From Apostichopus japonicus (Eukaryota; Echinodermata; Holothuroidea; Aspidochirotida; Stichopodidae), in the NCBI RefSeq assembly GCF_037975245.1, contig NC_092562.1, positions 18,684,554 through 18,748,553 on the forward strand: a stretch of DNA of 64,000 nt, given 5' to 3'. Shown here piece by piece: positions 13,863 through 40,766 of the stretch. Below the pieces are notes generated by a model. It was given only the letters and a program-made list of their open reading frames with translations, did no database searches and was not told where the DNA came from. Each line of letters opens with the position of its first letter. Positions within the stretch are counted from its first letter, which is position 1. The position numbers were made by a program, and so were the translations under genes.

Positions 13863-15767
13863 TATAGCGATTGTTCCATATAGCGATTGTTATCTGGTTA
13901 CAGCAAAGTAGCTGGAAACCGAAATGAATGCAAATGCGGTGGGTCACAGAAAATATGATGGGGTTAGAAGGTAATGAATTAAAAATTCATCAAACACGCA
14001 CACTCAATGGTTCATACAAATATTTATAGTGTTCAATCAGTCGTGGAGATATAATTCAAATGAACGTTTTACCAGTCAGTACCAAGCACTTTGCATGACG
14101 AAGCACCCAAACAAACAAACACAACAAAAACAAAAACAAACAAAACACATGGGCAAACACACTTGAACAAATTCCATATGTTATGAAAGATATATTTTAG
14201 TGGTTGATATTGTATTACTAGTCAAGTGAACATATTGTTCTCTCTCCAGTTTTTCACCATCTCGGCCCCCACCCTCACCCCCTACCCCATTTTAGTCCAC
14301 AGGAGCTATTTAATGGTACAGGAAACATGCGTACTGACTGTGTTAGTATTACACAGCGTCTCGACTATCTTACACCTTTGACGCCGCGTCAGTGTAACTT
14401 GAAAAGTTTACACATACCGTGTTTTTAACGCATGGTCAAGCTAACTGCAGTACGTACTGTATATCTCTGCAATCTGATTCTGTTCAACACATTGTTAGCT
14501 TTTATAGCCATTTTTATTTTAGTTCAATGTAACACATCATCTTCTCTGTCTAGCGTCACCTAGTCTCATCTTTAGACGGGCAGGGGAAGGAAGGTTTCGT
14601 ATACCCAGTATTAGACTAACCTTTTCATCTACCGAAAGGACTATAAATTCGCCCAATTAAAGTCTCAGTACGTGTTTGCCGAATTTAAAGTACGACCTTT
14701 CCAGCTTACTGCACTAAAAGCTCAGTAAAAATAACACCGTTCTATGCAATTTATTATATCAATGTTCATAATTTTTTATTGAGTTTATCTGTCGTTAAAA
14801 CTTTTGAGTTGAATAAATTCGCTAGATTTTTTAAAGAGTCCGTAGATTCTACAAACTTCACTCAAGATTTGTGCTAGGCCCACCTAACAGATCGTGCGGC
14901 AAACAAATCTCTATGTTTTGTTTACGACCGTTAGGCCTAGGACCACTTTCACTTTCGTGGCTAGCCTTTCGTAGGTCCCAAGTTTCTATTTAATAGTATG
15001 TTTCTCTCGGTCTTAATGATGTAGCTTGCGAGATTGTGTCATTTCCTTCCATTGAAAGGAATAAACAGGTGTTTTCGGAAGTTTCCTCCGTGGAATTGTA
15101 AAAAGTGGACGATACGCACATAGGACTACATTTAAATCTTGATCGGGCCGCATGTGTATACTATTTTGTTTACATTTGTGTAAAGAACATGCTGACATGG
15201 GCGGTCGCAGTGATTTTACGGTATATCGCTCGCGCCATGAGGGCAACAGAAACTAAATTTCTTTCTTACGATTTCGACGGCTTTTCTCCATTAAACCCAT
15301 CTGGTCACAGTGCATTAAGAATGATAAACATCGAATAAATTCATCAACGAACAGGTATTGAGACTTCAACAATGAAATAAGGCGTTACACATGTCACTTA
15401 TTCACCAGTGTACTCCAGCCCAAACCATCTGTTCATTAATCATACGCCTATATTGTCTGTAAAGTACAAAACAAGGTAATTACAATTTTATTAAGAAAAT
15501 TACAATTTTGGAAGGAAATGGTTTGTGAGAGAACGGTAGCTAACAGGGAAATTTACATTCTAACATATTTACACTCCTCGTCGGATATCAAAAATCATAC
15601 TTTTGGACATATCCTGATGTGTCACTGGATTAGTTTTACGTAATAAACAAAATGCAGTCACCCGACACTGAAGTGGCCGATTTTCCCGCCATAATGGATC
15701 ATGTCTCCTAATTGACATAATCGGTCCAGATTTATATACACGCCATGATGGTAATTATGCATATATG
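10984..15767. other. Intergenic sequence without recognised genes
   Basis: Between the 5' end of the BRICHOS gene and the hAT-like element downstream of the cytokine receptor. Contains a (TC)n tract near 13249-13291 and a (TA)n array at 13764-13859. The open frames here lack domain similarity and splice context. Confidence 0.4.
13764..13859. repeat. (TA)n microsatellite
   Basis: Uninterrupted TA dinucleotides over about 95 bp. Confidence 0.98.
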
Positions 15768-16075
15768 CAGGGACGTAGCTAAGGCCTGATGATTGGGGGG
15801 GGGGGGTGTAGTGGCTGAAATTCCAACTGGATGGGTTTTGGAGTCAGAAAATTCCGACTGCTGCCTTGTACCCCCGCCCCCCGCACTCATCGTCAACGAT
15901 ACGGTCAGTCTCAGTCAGACACCCCATCTTTCGCGACTGCACTTTTGTTCCGAACTTTTTTCAATACATTTGTACCTTATGGGGCAAAGTTTTTGCTTAT
16001 GTTGATGGCACTTTTAAACTTCCGTAGATTAGCATTGAGTGTTTTAATTGTATACCATAGAGACAATGTATATCC

Positions 16076-16942
16076 CAACGTCGTAGCCAGGAATTTGAAA
16101 GGGGAAGCACTTTTTGCGATTGATATGGGGGAGGGGTCTAAGAGGAGGGGGTGTCCCCCTCCCCTTTGAGATTTTTTTGAACAATTGAAGGTCCTTATAT
16201 GCGATCTGGTGCAATTTGTTGCCAGTTTCATCATTATCATATGATATCATATTATCAGCAGATTTTGTTTCCTGTTTGAATTCTTTTACATGTTCTCTTA
16301 CATAATATATCAGAAAGACAAACATAGTGCTCTTTTACAATTTTTCCAGAAGGATGATTCTTGTTTATTGTCCAATGTCTGGACTTAAATACATTTGACG
16401 AACTTAATTGATGGACAATATAAACTTTCATATTTTGTAAGACAGCCAGATTTGCAGTGGCCTAAAAAAATATCGTTATCTCCGTGTATTAACAGTGTAA
16501 TAATTATTTATAGGAAGTGCGTATCACGTACGATTGCTAGCTTAGCTTCGTAACATGCTGTTCATGCAACAACTTAGGACGAATCATAGAACGGATGAGA
16601 ACGAACTTGTCGTCGTCGTTGTGCATACGGTTCGTGACATTCCATCGAGTGAGGTTAGGTAGGCAATATGTATTTTATTACGCAGTGGCCAACTGTAGGT
16701 TTGAAATAGGCTATAGGCTAAATTTATCTAATTGCATCTGCCAAACTAAGTATGTAGTTGAATCAGTAGGCCTGCATGTTATTACGATTATAATCGAGTT
16801 AACGGAGTTGACGAGTATTCAAGATCAAAAGAGCACTGACAAAATACCATGCTAAAAAAACAACAGTTTTTAAACATTTTTTTCGACACTCAAAGGGGGG
16901 GGGGGAGCAGTCGCTCCCCTGCTCCCCCTGGCTACGTCCCTG
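16076..16942. mobile_element. Nested hAT-like MITE with exact 8-bp TSD
   Basis: Ends read CAACGTCGTAGCCAGG and CCTGGCTACGTCCCTG, inverted copies with a few changes at the left tip. The flanks are identical 8-mers GTATATCC at 16068-16075 and 16943-16950. It lies wholly inside the larger hAT-like element, so it inserted later. Confidence 0.82.
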
Positions 16943-17221
16943 GTATATCCTGAACTTACTTTAAGCTAGCGAACAGGGTCGACCCACCCAATAGCAAAAT
17001 TAATACAAAATTTTCCGAATTGAAGCTGGCGAACGTTGTATTTTTTTTTTTAGAGTATTCAAAATCATACGAAGTTTTGTATGGTGGAGTATAAGGATCG
17101 CGAGATACAATTTCTCAATGTGACGAGGAAAACGTGGTAAATATGACTGATTAAAGGTCAATTTTGATCGAAAATTTTATGTCACTCACAAATTACAAGA
17201 ACATATGAAAATAAGAGTGCG

Positions 17222-17322
17222 ACAGTCAGAAAAATTAGAGCGCGACAGTCGGAAATTCCGAATTGAAGCTGGCGACAGTCGGAAATTCCGACAGTCGGAA
17301 ATTCCGACTGTCGCACTCAAAT
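17222..17322. repeat. Subterminal palindromic repeats in the hAT-like element
   Basis: The motif GCGACAGTCGGAAATTCC recurs in direct and inverted form about four times near the right end of the outer element. A related GTCAGAAAATTCCGACTG sits near its left end (15842-15859). Repeated subterminal motifs are typical transposase-binding sites in hAT elements; that role is inferred. Confidence 0.6.
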
Positions 17323-17596
17323 TTTCCAACTATCGTCATTTTTACCAAGATTGGGGGGGTGAGACACCCCCCACACCCCCCCTCTAGCGACGTCCCTGCA
17401 TATATGCATGATGATAAATCCGTCTTGACTTCCGCTTTTGTTGTTGTATTTTCTCATGGGAAGCAAATGAACAACTCAAACACAACTATAAAATTTGTTA
17501 ATTTCAGTATCAAAATTATGCAACAGAATCAAGCAATTCAGAGAATCAGGATGGTTAACATATTTCGGATACTTCTTCATAGTTCCGCCATCTTTT

Positions 17597-17602
17597 TTTA
17601 TT
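17597..17602 (-). promoter_or_regulatory. Possible polyadenylation signal of the cytokine receptor
   Basis: AATAAA on the minus strand ten bases after the receptor stop codon. It would leave a very short 3' UTR, so a more distal signal may be used instead. Confidence 0.35.
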
Positions 17603-17611
17603 ACGTCACGA

Positions 17612-32027
<14,416 letters not shown>

Positions 32028-32079
32028 GATCTCCGATTGGAATACTAAACTGGCTGGTAGACCATACTCCGCTATATCT

Positions 32080-33700
32080 GGAAGGGGTAATAAGAGGGGA
32101 TGGTGATACAAGGTGGGGGGTGTATCAGGGTTAATGGTTACAAGTTGGAGGCGTTCACTCGCACCCGGTTGCGTTTTATTGCTATAGAGACTGAAATTCC
32201 CTATTCACTTAATAAATGATGCCATAAAGGAAGGGGTAGGAAGAGGGGATTACAAGGTGGGGGGAGGGGGTGTATCAGGGTTAATGGTTACAAGTTGGAG
32301 GCGTTCACTCGCACCCGGTTGCGTTTTATTGCTAGAGACTGAAATTCCCTATTCACTTAATAAATGATGCCATAAAGGAAGGGGTAGGAAGAGGGGATTA
32401 CAAGGTGGGGGGAGGGGGTGTATCAGGGTTAATGGTTACAAGTTGGAGGCGTTCACTCGCACCCGGTTGCGTTTTATTGCTGTAGAGACTGAAATTCCCT
32501 ATTCACTTAATAAATATGCCATAAAGGAAGGGGTAATAAGAGGGGATGGTGATACAAGGTGGGGGGGGGGGGTATCAGGGTTAATGGTTACAAGTTGTAG
32601 GCGTTCACTCGCACCCGGTTGCGTTTTATTGCTATAGAGACTGAAATTCCCTATTCACTTAATAAATTATGCCATAAAGGAAGGGGTAGGAAGAGGGGAT
32701 TACAAGGTGGGGGGAGGGGGTGTATCAGGGTTAATGGTTACAAGTTGGAGGCGTTCACTCGCACCCGGTTGCGTTTTATTGCTAGAGACTGAAAATTCCC
32801 TATTCACTTAATAAATGATGCCATAAAGGAAGGGGTAATAAGAGGGGATGGTGATACAAGGTGGGGGGGGGTATCAGGGTTAATGGTTACAAGTTGGAGG
32901 CGTTCACTCGCACCCGGTTGCGTTTTATTGCTGTAGAGACTGAAATTCCCTATTCACTTAATAAATTATGCCATAAAGGAAGGGGTAGGAAGAGGGGATT
33001 ACAAGGTGGGGGGAGGGGGTGTATCAGGGTTAATGGTTACAAGTTGGAGGCGTTCACTCGCACCCGGTTGCGTTTTATTGCTGTAGAGACTGAAATTCCC
33101 TATTCACTTAATAAATGATGCCATAAAGGAAGGGGTAATAAGAGGGGATGGTGATACAAGGTGGGGGGGGTATCAGGGTTAATGGTTACAAGTTGGAGGC
33201 GTTCACTCGCACCCGGTTGCGTTTTATTGCTAGAGACTGAAATTCCCTATTCACTTAATAAATTATGCCATAAAGGAAGGGGTAATAAGAGGGGATGGTG
33301 ATACAAGGTGGGGGGGGGGTATCAGGGTTAATGGTTACAAGTTGGAGGCGTTCACTCGCACCCGGTTGCGTTTTATTGCTATAGAGACTGAAATTCCCTA
33401 TTCACTTAATAAATGATGCCATAAAGGAAGGGGTAGGAAGAGGGGATTACAAGGTGGGGGGAGGGGGTGTATCAGGGTTAATGGTTACAAGTTGGAGGCG
33501 TACAATCGCACCCGGTTGCGTTTTATTGCTAGAGACTGAAATTCCCTATTCACTTAATAAATGATGCCATAAAGGAAGGGGTGGGAAGAGGGGATTACAA
33601 GGTGGGGGAGGGGGGTAACAGGGTTAATGGTTACAAGGTGGAGGGGTTCGCTCGCACCAAGTTGCGTTTCATTGCTAGAACTCCCTATCAGATTCACATA
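32080..33700. repeat. Tandem array of about 149-bp units, ~11 copies, abutting the receptor 5' end
   Basis: TATCAGGGTTAATGG or close variants start near 32122, 32273, 32421, 32573, 32723, 32872, 33022, 33171, 33320, 33470 and 33617. Two subtypes occur, one with GGTAGGAAGAGGGGATTAC and one with GGTAATAAGAGGGGATGG, often alternating to give a roughly 299-bp super-unit. Every full unit holds ACTCGCACCCGGTTGCG and GAAATTCCC. The array starts about 55-90 bp upstream of the receptor start codon, so it occupies the expected promoter region. Confidence 0.93.
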
Positions 33701-36040
33701 ATCATTATGCACCTAAGAACGTTGCGGTGTATTTCCAGCATTAATCGCCCTTCTCCGCACATAAATTGATGAATATAGGCTACGCATAACAGTACACGTA
33801 TATCTGCCATGAGGGTCGTGTGGGCAATGCTGGTTGTTTTGGATTGGTGTGTGGATATCTTTTCCATTTCCTTTCCGTTCTGCTTTGTTTTTCCTTCTTC
33901 TTTTTTCTTCTCTTCTTTATTTTTCCTCTAAAAACTGCATACGGTTTTGCAAAACGATAAACTATATCAAGATTTATATTGCGGTAGAATACGAACCTTC
34001 AAAGTACCCATATCTACGTTTCATATGTTTAGCCTTCGGGGAAAGAAACTCACTGAAAAATTACTCAAAGAAGAATAAAGCACATAAGGGTTGCTATAAG
34101 ATATCTTGCGGTAGAAAATAAAACTTCAAAGTATGCCAACCCATATATACGCTTCATATTTATTTCTTTCGGGAAAGAAATCACTTAAAAAATGTCTCAA
34201 AGTGGAGTAAAGCACGTCAGGTTACTACGATATCTTAACCGCAAAATGATTATTTATATTCTTGGATACCCGCATCTTTGGTATAATTCCATAATGTCTC
34301 TGATACGAAGAATAATGTCCGTGGTTGATACAAGGGTGGACATATAATTATAAATCAAGGAAGAGTATACTGCAGCCCTCAACAGTACAGTTTCCCGGTC
34401 TTTTGTATAACAACATATATACGTAGATTTGTATTGGTTCATATCAGATACGCAATACACAGTGATCGCTAAACAACCTTTAACCTGCACCATGTATGTA
34501 TATATACATCATATCTGTTTTCTATCTAAGGAACTCGCGATACTTCATTTGATGTACCAATGCTATGATCATATGGTTACATGCAATTTGGATGTAAGAG
34601 GACTAGGTGGGGGGGGGGGGTGGTTAAGGAGGGGCGAGAGTGGAGAATGGAGATAAAGTTTTTTTCTATTTTCGTAATGTTAATATCTTTACATTATCAA
34701 AACACATTACATTACAGAACACGTTGGTTGTATTTCTATCAATAGTTTTTTTTTTTAGAAATGTCACCCTAATCCGCTGAGTTTCACCAGAACTATAGTA
34801 GTCTAATTGTTCTTCAGATGCAACACAAATACTCAATTGTATGAGTATAACGACCTTAAATTAGGGAAGTAGCCAGAAATTTGAAAAGGGGTGGGGGTGT
34901 AGCAGAACTTTAAAAGGGGCACTTCTCAAGAAAAGGGAGCATTATTACACTTAATGGAGCGCCAAGATGTGCAAAGAAAAATATTGCCCAAAATGCCTCC
35001 CACGTTGCAGGAAATAAACAAAATAAGAGTATTGTATTACGTGGCAGACAAACTTTCGGGGGAAAGAAGGGTCGCATAGCTTTCTTCAACCATGGAGCTA
35101 TAAACAGAACTCCATGCTTCAACCTAGTGTTGTTAAGACCCTTGTATAAAAAGCCTTGTGTACCTTTCTTTTTCAGTTATTTTACCGTATTTATTTGCTA
35201 TATTGCCCAGAGAACGTCACGGCAACGCTTTCGATTGATACGAGGTTCTTGCACATTTCTCACAAGCTATCTTAATGTTTTCCTTTGAGTTTGACAGATT
35301 TGCTTCGGAAAAGCGAAGAAGCCAATCAGGTTGGGCCCACTTTCCCCAACAATCACTTGAGCTTAGATTGATTTGTACACTGCGAGACGGTCGCTAACTG
35401 CTGTAGAAGAAACTTTATCTCACATCACACGCAATTTCGTAACTTAAATATGAATGAATACAGATTCTGTGGTTTGCATAAGTTCATGCCCCTGTTTGGA
35501 GAAATGTAAAAGACGTTTGTTTTTGGACAGATCCTCGGGCATGTAAAATACAGTGGGCGAGCACATTCGTGATAGGCAGAAACAGACTCTGAGGCATGTA
35601 CAGTTTGCCACGCAAGAAAAAGAGTATTACAAACGACTTGGCCAAGACTACCTTGAACCTGAAAGAGGGCTTTACTGCTATCACCTGCTTTTAGTTAAAT
35701 TGTATTTTTCGGGGTACTCTAAGGGGGAGGGGGTGGGGAGCGATCGCTCCCATTGCACCCCCTGTTTACGTCCCTCCTTCAAATTACATATTTAGGCCAA
35801 CAATGAGGAACAAATTTGTCAAAGACAATGGTGTTGAGTTCCATCCAAGGGTGCACTGTTGAATTATTTGGATGAGTTATTTAGAATTTAGAATTATAAA
35901 CCAATAACTTTACATTAACATCTAGGCCTGTACCGAGGAGCTGACGTCATTATGAACGTATCCTTAATGATTTACAATCATAACATTTGGGTAATACGCC
36001 CTTAATGACAGTTATTCAAATCCAATTTATACGCTTTAAC
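33701..36040. other. Intergenic sequence, repeats only
   Basis: Contains a two-copy tandem repeat of about 125 bp (33981-34235) and a possible degenerate hAT-like element (34862-35776). No gene recognised. Confidence 0.5.
34862..35776. mobile_element. Degenerate hAT-like element (tentative)
   Basis: The left end TAGGGAAGTAGCCAG and right end GTTTACGTCCCTC resemble the ends of the 15.8-kb element. Flanking 8-mers CCTTAAAT and CTTCAAAT agree at 6 of 8 positions. Confidence 0.45.
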
Positions 36041-36044
36041 ACAC

Positions 36045-36242
36045 CAGTAGAGTCACTGTGGTCGACTGGTACGGACTTCGGTTCGTGACACAAAGATCCG
36101 GGGTTCGATTCCTACAGAGTCCCAAAAATACGAAACCGGTCGTGAAGTGGAATTTTTCTGGTGTGTTATTCTTTATTGATCTATATATATTATGTAATAA
36201 AATATATATATATATATTATTTGTATATATATATATATATTT
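36045..36242 (+). mobile_element. tRNA-derived SINE copy
   Basis: Box A-like TGGTCGACTGG near 36058 and a perfect box B GGTTCGATTCC at 36102-36112, followed by an unrelated body and a TA-rich 3' tail. No intact tRNA fold, so not called a tRNA gene. Confidence 0.6.
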
Positions 36243-39037
36243 AAACATAAACTCACATATTTACTCCTTCATACAGTATATATCCTACTCTATATATTAA
36301 CATTATAAATGAACGGCCGGTACAAAACATGAAATAATAACAATAACGACAATTACCGGATCAAAACAACATTTAGAGAAGTACTTACAGGTAAACTGAC
36401 TGTAGATATTTATTTTCCGGAAAAAGAATCCTTTGTATCCTGTCCTCTAATTAAACGTTGAATGTCTAATGTAGAAAATGGAGGAAGCAGTTTACGAAGT
36501 TAGACGACAAAAGCCTGACAAAGATCTCAGTAGGTTGTTGGCGTCGATGTTGTACCGCTATCTTCCCAATTGACATCTCATATGACGTTACCCGATATGT
36601 TATGAGAGTTTTCTGGTTTCAAACAAACTGGTAGACTTTTATGAGAAAAGCAAATGCAATGAGTTAAATGAGATCTCTTCACCGCATAGACATAAGAACA
36701 AGCCTGTAGTGTAGTTCATTTCTAAGCATCTTCTTCTGCTAAATTGCACAGGTTACATAAATTGCAGATTCCATTGTAACGAAATCTTCAAGGTTGCTGT
36801 AAAAAAGCATGTCAATACTATTACCTCTTTGTGACGGCGTATATGGGCAATTCATTCAACACCCCGGCTGAGCACCCTCCACCAACCAAATCCGTTCCCC
36901 TAACTCAGTACTCCGATCAGTCCCCCCCCCCTCCCCTCCCCTCTCCCCAACCCACTCCACTCCTCTCCAAACAACCATTTATCCCAAATGAGTATTACGA
37001 GTTAATGCCCATCGATATATTATCAACAACCAATGTGTGTCGATACCGGTAATTGTAACATAATACCTGACTTTCGATAAGACAAATTTTGCGGGCATAT
37101 CTAATAAGATTAGTTTCTTAACTATGTATGAAGTTCAGTTATTATTAGCAATGATAACGTTGTATGAAACCGTCTGTGTTGATTATGTTATAAGCGTAAA
37201 ACAAAAGAGAGCATTTTATTTTTGAGGCTTACAGCATTTGCATCTGAATAATGTACTGCATTCAAGGATACACTAGTCCCAAGGCACCTTGTCTACTAAA
37301 CTTTCATTCATTATAATAACTAAGCTTCCGCTTAAAGTCAGGGGAGGATAAGATTTTATGTTGTCGAGGGGAGGAGGGGGTATATCCTGTTGTATCGTTT
37401 CTTCTGTGATGCTAAGCCCCCCCCCCATCCCCCCTTCCTCCGACTCTCTCCAAGAAGTTTCCCCGCCCCATGCTTACTACTTAGCCTAGCACACAGGAAA
37501 TTCGATCAGTTCCCCAGATTAATCACAAAGTTTAATAGGAAAGCAAATACCTTTTAAGTGGCCCCAAAATTACATGTTAATTAAATGCAATACAATATTT
37601 TCAAGAACAAAAGTCACTTTGAATGCCATTCAATGGTGCTCTGCCTGTCCAATAAAGTTACACAGTTCTGTTGGTTGAGTTATTAGAATTTATACCAACA
37701 ACGGATTAAAATAAACATTTATTTCATCAATTTAGCCTCCTAAATGAGTATATGTCTCGGACTATTAATGTTTAAAAAGATCGGTTAGGGGTATTATAAG
37801 CCTCACTCTCACATCGACTCATAAAAAAAATACTCTCATGTTTGGTAAATTCAATAAATATCATAGTGAGGGACTCTCGTTAACGCAATTGATATTTCAT
37901 GTATAGGTTAAGAATATTCCACTTACAGACGTAACAGGTAAAATAAACTAGGTACAAGATGTCCACATGCACCACAGCTGAAATCATCAGTACTGGCTAC
38001 ATTTATAACGTGAATATATATGGCAACTGTATCGAGTCCCCATAAATTATGAATATTTTGCCTGCCAAACGTTAACATTTTGTGTATCGCTATTTTCTGA
38101 CTTCTGGATATTTAGCCATGTCCCCGTTTTTCGTTGGTGAACACTATTATTCAAGAGCTGCCTTGTCGTAGTTTGTCCGGAGTACTCGTGCTCTTACTCA
38201 ACCACAATTGCCTGTGATCGACCTCGTGGACTTGTACTCGTGGAATTATGGTACTCTAGTCATGTACTAGTGTCAGATTATATACTGTACTGGTACTCGA
38301 TCTTAGAGCCCTGTACTCAAAGTTGTACTCATTCCAAGTCTGAGACCTCTATACTAGTACTCATACTGTTGTACTCGAATTACAAACGTGTACAAGCCTG
38401 AGCGACGCTGGTAACATTGATCGACCACATATCAAGTAGCGTTTACCGATTAAACATAAAGTAGTCTGTGCTGTTAATGTCGTATGTTTGTTTTATAACA
38501 TCTCAAATATTTCTGTCATTCTGCATTTTTATTGATTTTTTGCAATTGTATGAACTTAAACGCACTATTCATTTGAAAACTCAGCTCAGTACCAACATCA
38601 ACACTATTCTCTGGTAATCAGGAGCTGTTAAGCAAATGTTACATTTTTCGCCATCCATAGGCCTAACTGTTTTGAATGAATGTTATCATGCAACCACTGC
38701 TGTATCAATGAAGGTATGGCCACAGTCACGGTTCTTTCAATTGTTTCAAGTTTACGAAAACCATATTTTTGTTTTCTTCAAAATGTTCTAGAAATTGAGA
38801 TAATATCTGGCAATTCAAAATGATTTAATGAAAGGTTTCCTGGGATTCAACAAAACTAATTATATATCAGTCCAGCAGTATACAGTCTCTATGGTTTGGT
38901 GAGTGTTTATCTTTAAAAGGGTAGCGGAAAACGGTTGTGAAAATTGTCGCTATGGAGGGGCCAGAATGGATTTGTTGGTAGGCACTGAGCACCCTTTTGT
39001 GCGAATGAATATGGAATCAATAAGCCAGTGTCATCTC
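36243..39037. other. Intergenic, no gene recognised
   Basis: AT-rich sequence. A diffuse TACTCGTG/TACTAGT-like degenerate repeat occurs around 38160-38400. Nothing else is supported. Confidence 0.4.
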
Positions 39038-40766
39038 TGACTAGTATAGTGACTGGTATAGTGACTAGTATAGTGACTGGAATAGTGACTGGTAAAGTGA
39101 CTGGTATAGTGACTGGTATTGTGACTGGTATAGTGACTATAGTATAGTGACTGGCATAGTGACTAGTAGAGTGACTGGTATAGTGACTGGTACAGTGACT
39201 AGTATAGTGACTGGTATAGTTACTAGTATAGTAACTGGTATAGTGACTGGTACAGTGAGTGGTATAGTGACTGGTATAGTGACTGGTATAGTGACTGGTA
39301 TAGTGACTGGTATAGTGACTGGTATAGTGACTGGTATAGTGACTGGTATAGTAACTGGTATAGTGACTGGTATAGTGACTAGTATAGTTACTGGTATAGT
39401 GACTGGTATAGTTACTAGTATAGTGACTGGTATAGTGACTATACTAGTAACTAGTATAGTGACTGGTATAGTGACTGGTATAGTGACTGGTATAGTGACC
39501 GGTATAGTGACTGGTATAGTGACCAGTATAGTGACTGGTATAGTGACTAGTGTAGTGACTGGTAGTGTGACTGGTATAGGGACTGGTACAGTGACTGGTA
39601 TAGTGACTGATATAGTGTCGGGTATAGTGACTGGTGTAGTTAATAGTAAAGTGACTAGTATAGTGACTGGTATAGTGACTGGTGTAGTTACTAGTAAAGT
39701 GACTAGTACAGTGACTGGTACAGTGACTGGTATAGTAACTGGTATAGTGTCGGGTATAGTGACTGGTATAGTGACTGGTATTGTGACTGGTATAGTGACT
39801 ATAGTATAGTGACTGGCATAGTGACTAGTAGAGTGACTGGTATAGTGACTAGTGTAGTGACTGGTAGTGTGACTGGTATAGGGACTGGTACAGTGACTGG
39901 TATAGTGACTGATATAGTGTCGGGTATAGTGACTGGTGTAGTTAATAGTAAAGTGACTAGTATAGTGACTGGTATAGTGACTGGTGTAGTTACTAGTAAA
40001 GTGACTAGTACAGTGACTGGTACAGTGACTGGTATAGTAACTGGTATAGTGTCGGGTATAGTGACTGGTATAGTGACTGGTATTGTGACTGGTATAGTGA
40101 CTATAGTATAGTGACTGGCATAGTGACTAGTAGAGTGACTGGTATAGTGACTAGTATAGTAACTATAGTGACTGGTATAGTAACTGGTATAGTGACTGGT
40201 ATAGTGACTAGTATAGTGACTGGTATAGTAACTGGTATAGTGACTGGTATAGTGACTGGTATAGTGACTAGTATAGTGACTGGTATAGTGACTAGTATAG
40301 TAACTATAGTGACTGGTATAGTAACTGGTATAGTGACTGGTATAGTGACTAGTATAGTGACTGGTATAGTAACTGGTATAGTGACTGGTATAGTGACTGG
40401 TATAGTGACTGGTATAGTGACTGGTATAGTTACTGGTATAGTAACTATAGTGACTGGTATAGTAACTGGTATAGTGACTGGTATAGTGACTAGTATAGTG
40501 ACTGGTATAGTAACTGGTATAGTGACTGGTATAGTGACTGGTATAGTGACTAGTATAGTGACTGGTATAGTGACTGGTATAGTGACTGGTATAGTGACTA
40601 GTATAGTGACTGTTATAGTTACTAGTATAGTAACTATAGTGACTGGTATAGTAACTGGTATAGTGACTGGTATAGTGACTAGTATAGTGACTGGTATAGT
40701 AACTGGTATAGTGACTGGTATAGTGACTGGTATAGTGACTGGTATAGTGACTGGTATAGTACTGGT
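39038..40766. repeat. 12-bp minisatellite (TATAGTGACTGG)n
   Basis: About 1.7 kb of a 12-bp unit with point variants. Because 12 is a multiple of 3, long open frames occur on both strands, reading as repeats of TGIV or TIPV; these are artefacts of the repeat. An internal block of about 302 bp ending near 39809 is repeated ending near 40111. Confidence 0.97.

Larger units (their letters stand above)
15768..17398. mobile_element. hAT-like non-autonomous DNA transposon with exact 8-bp TSD
   Basis: The left end CAGGGACGTAGC and right end GCGACGTCCCTG are inverted terminal repeats (about 10 of 12 bases). The element is bracketed by the identical 8-mer CATATATG at 15760-15767 and 17399-17406, the duplication length expected of hAT transposition. 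No transposase frame is visible, so it is non-autonomous. A related element is nested at 16076-16942. It ends about 200 bp past the stop codon of the cytokine receptor, so it may limit or enter the 3' UTR. Confidence 0.85.

Noticed and set aside
32443..33118. Frames reading repeated GYKLEAFTRTRLRFIAVETEI
   Set aside because: Shared by every unit of the 149-bp array; no splice or start support, so repeat translation.
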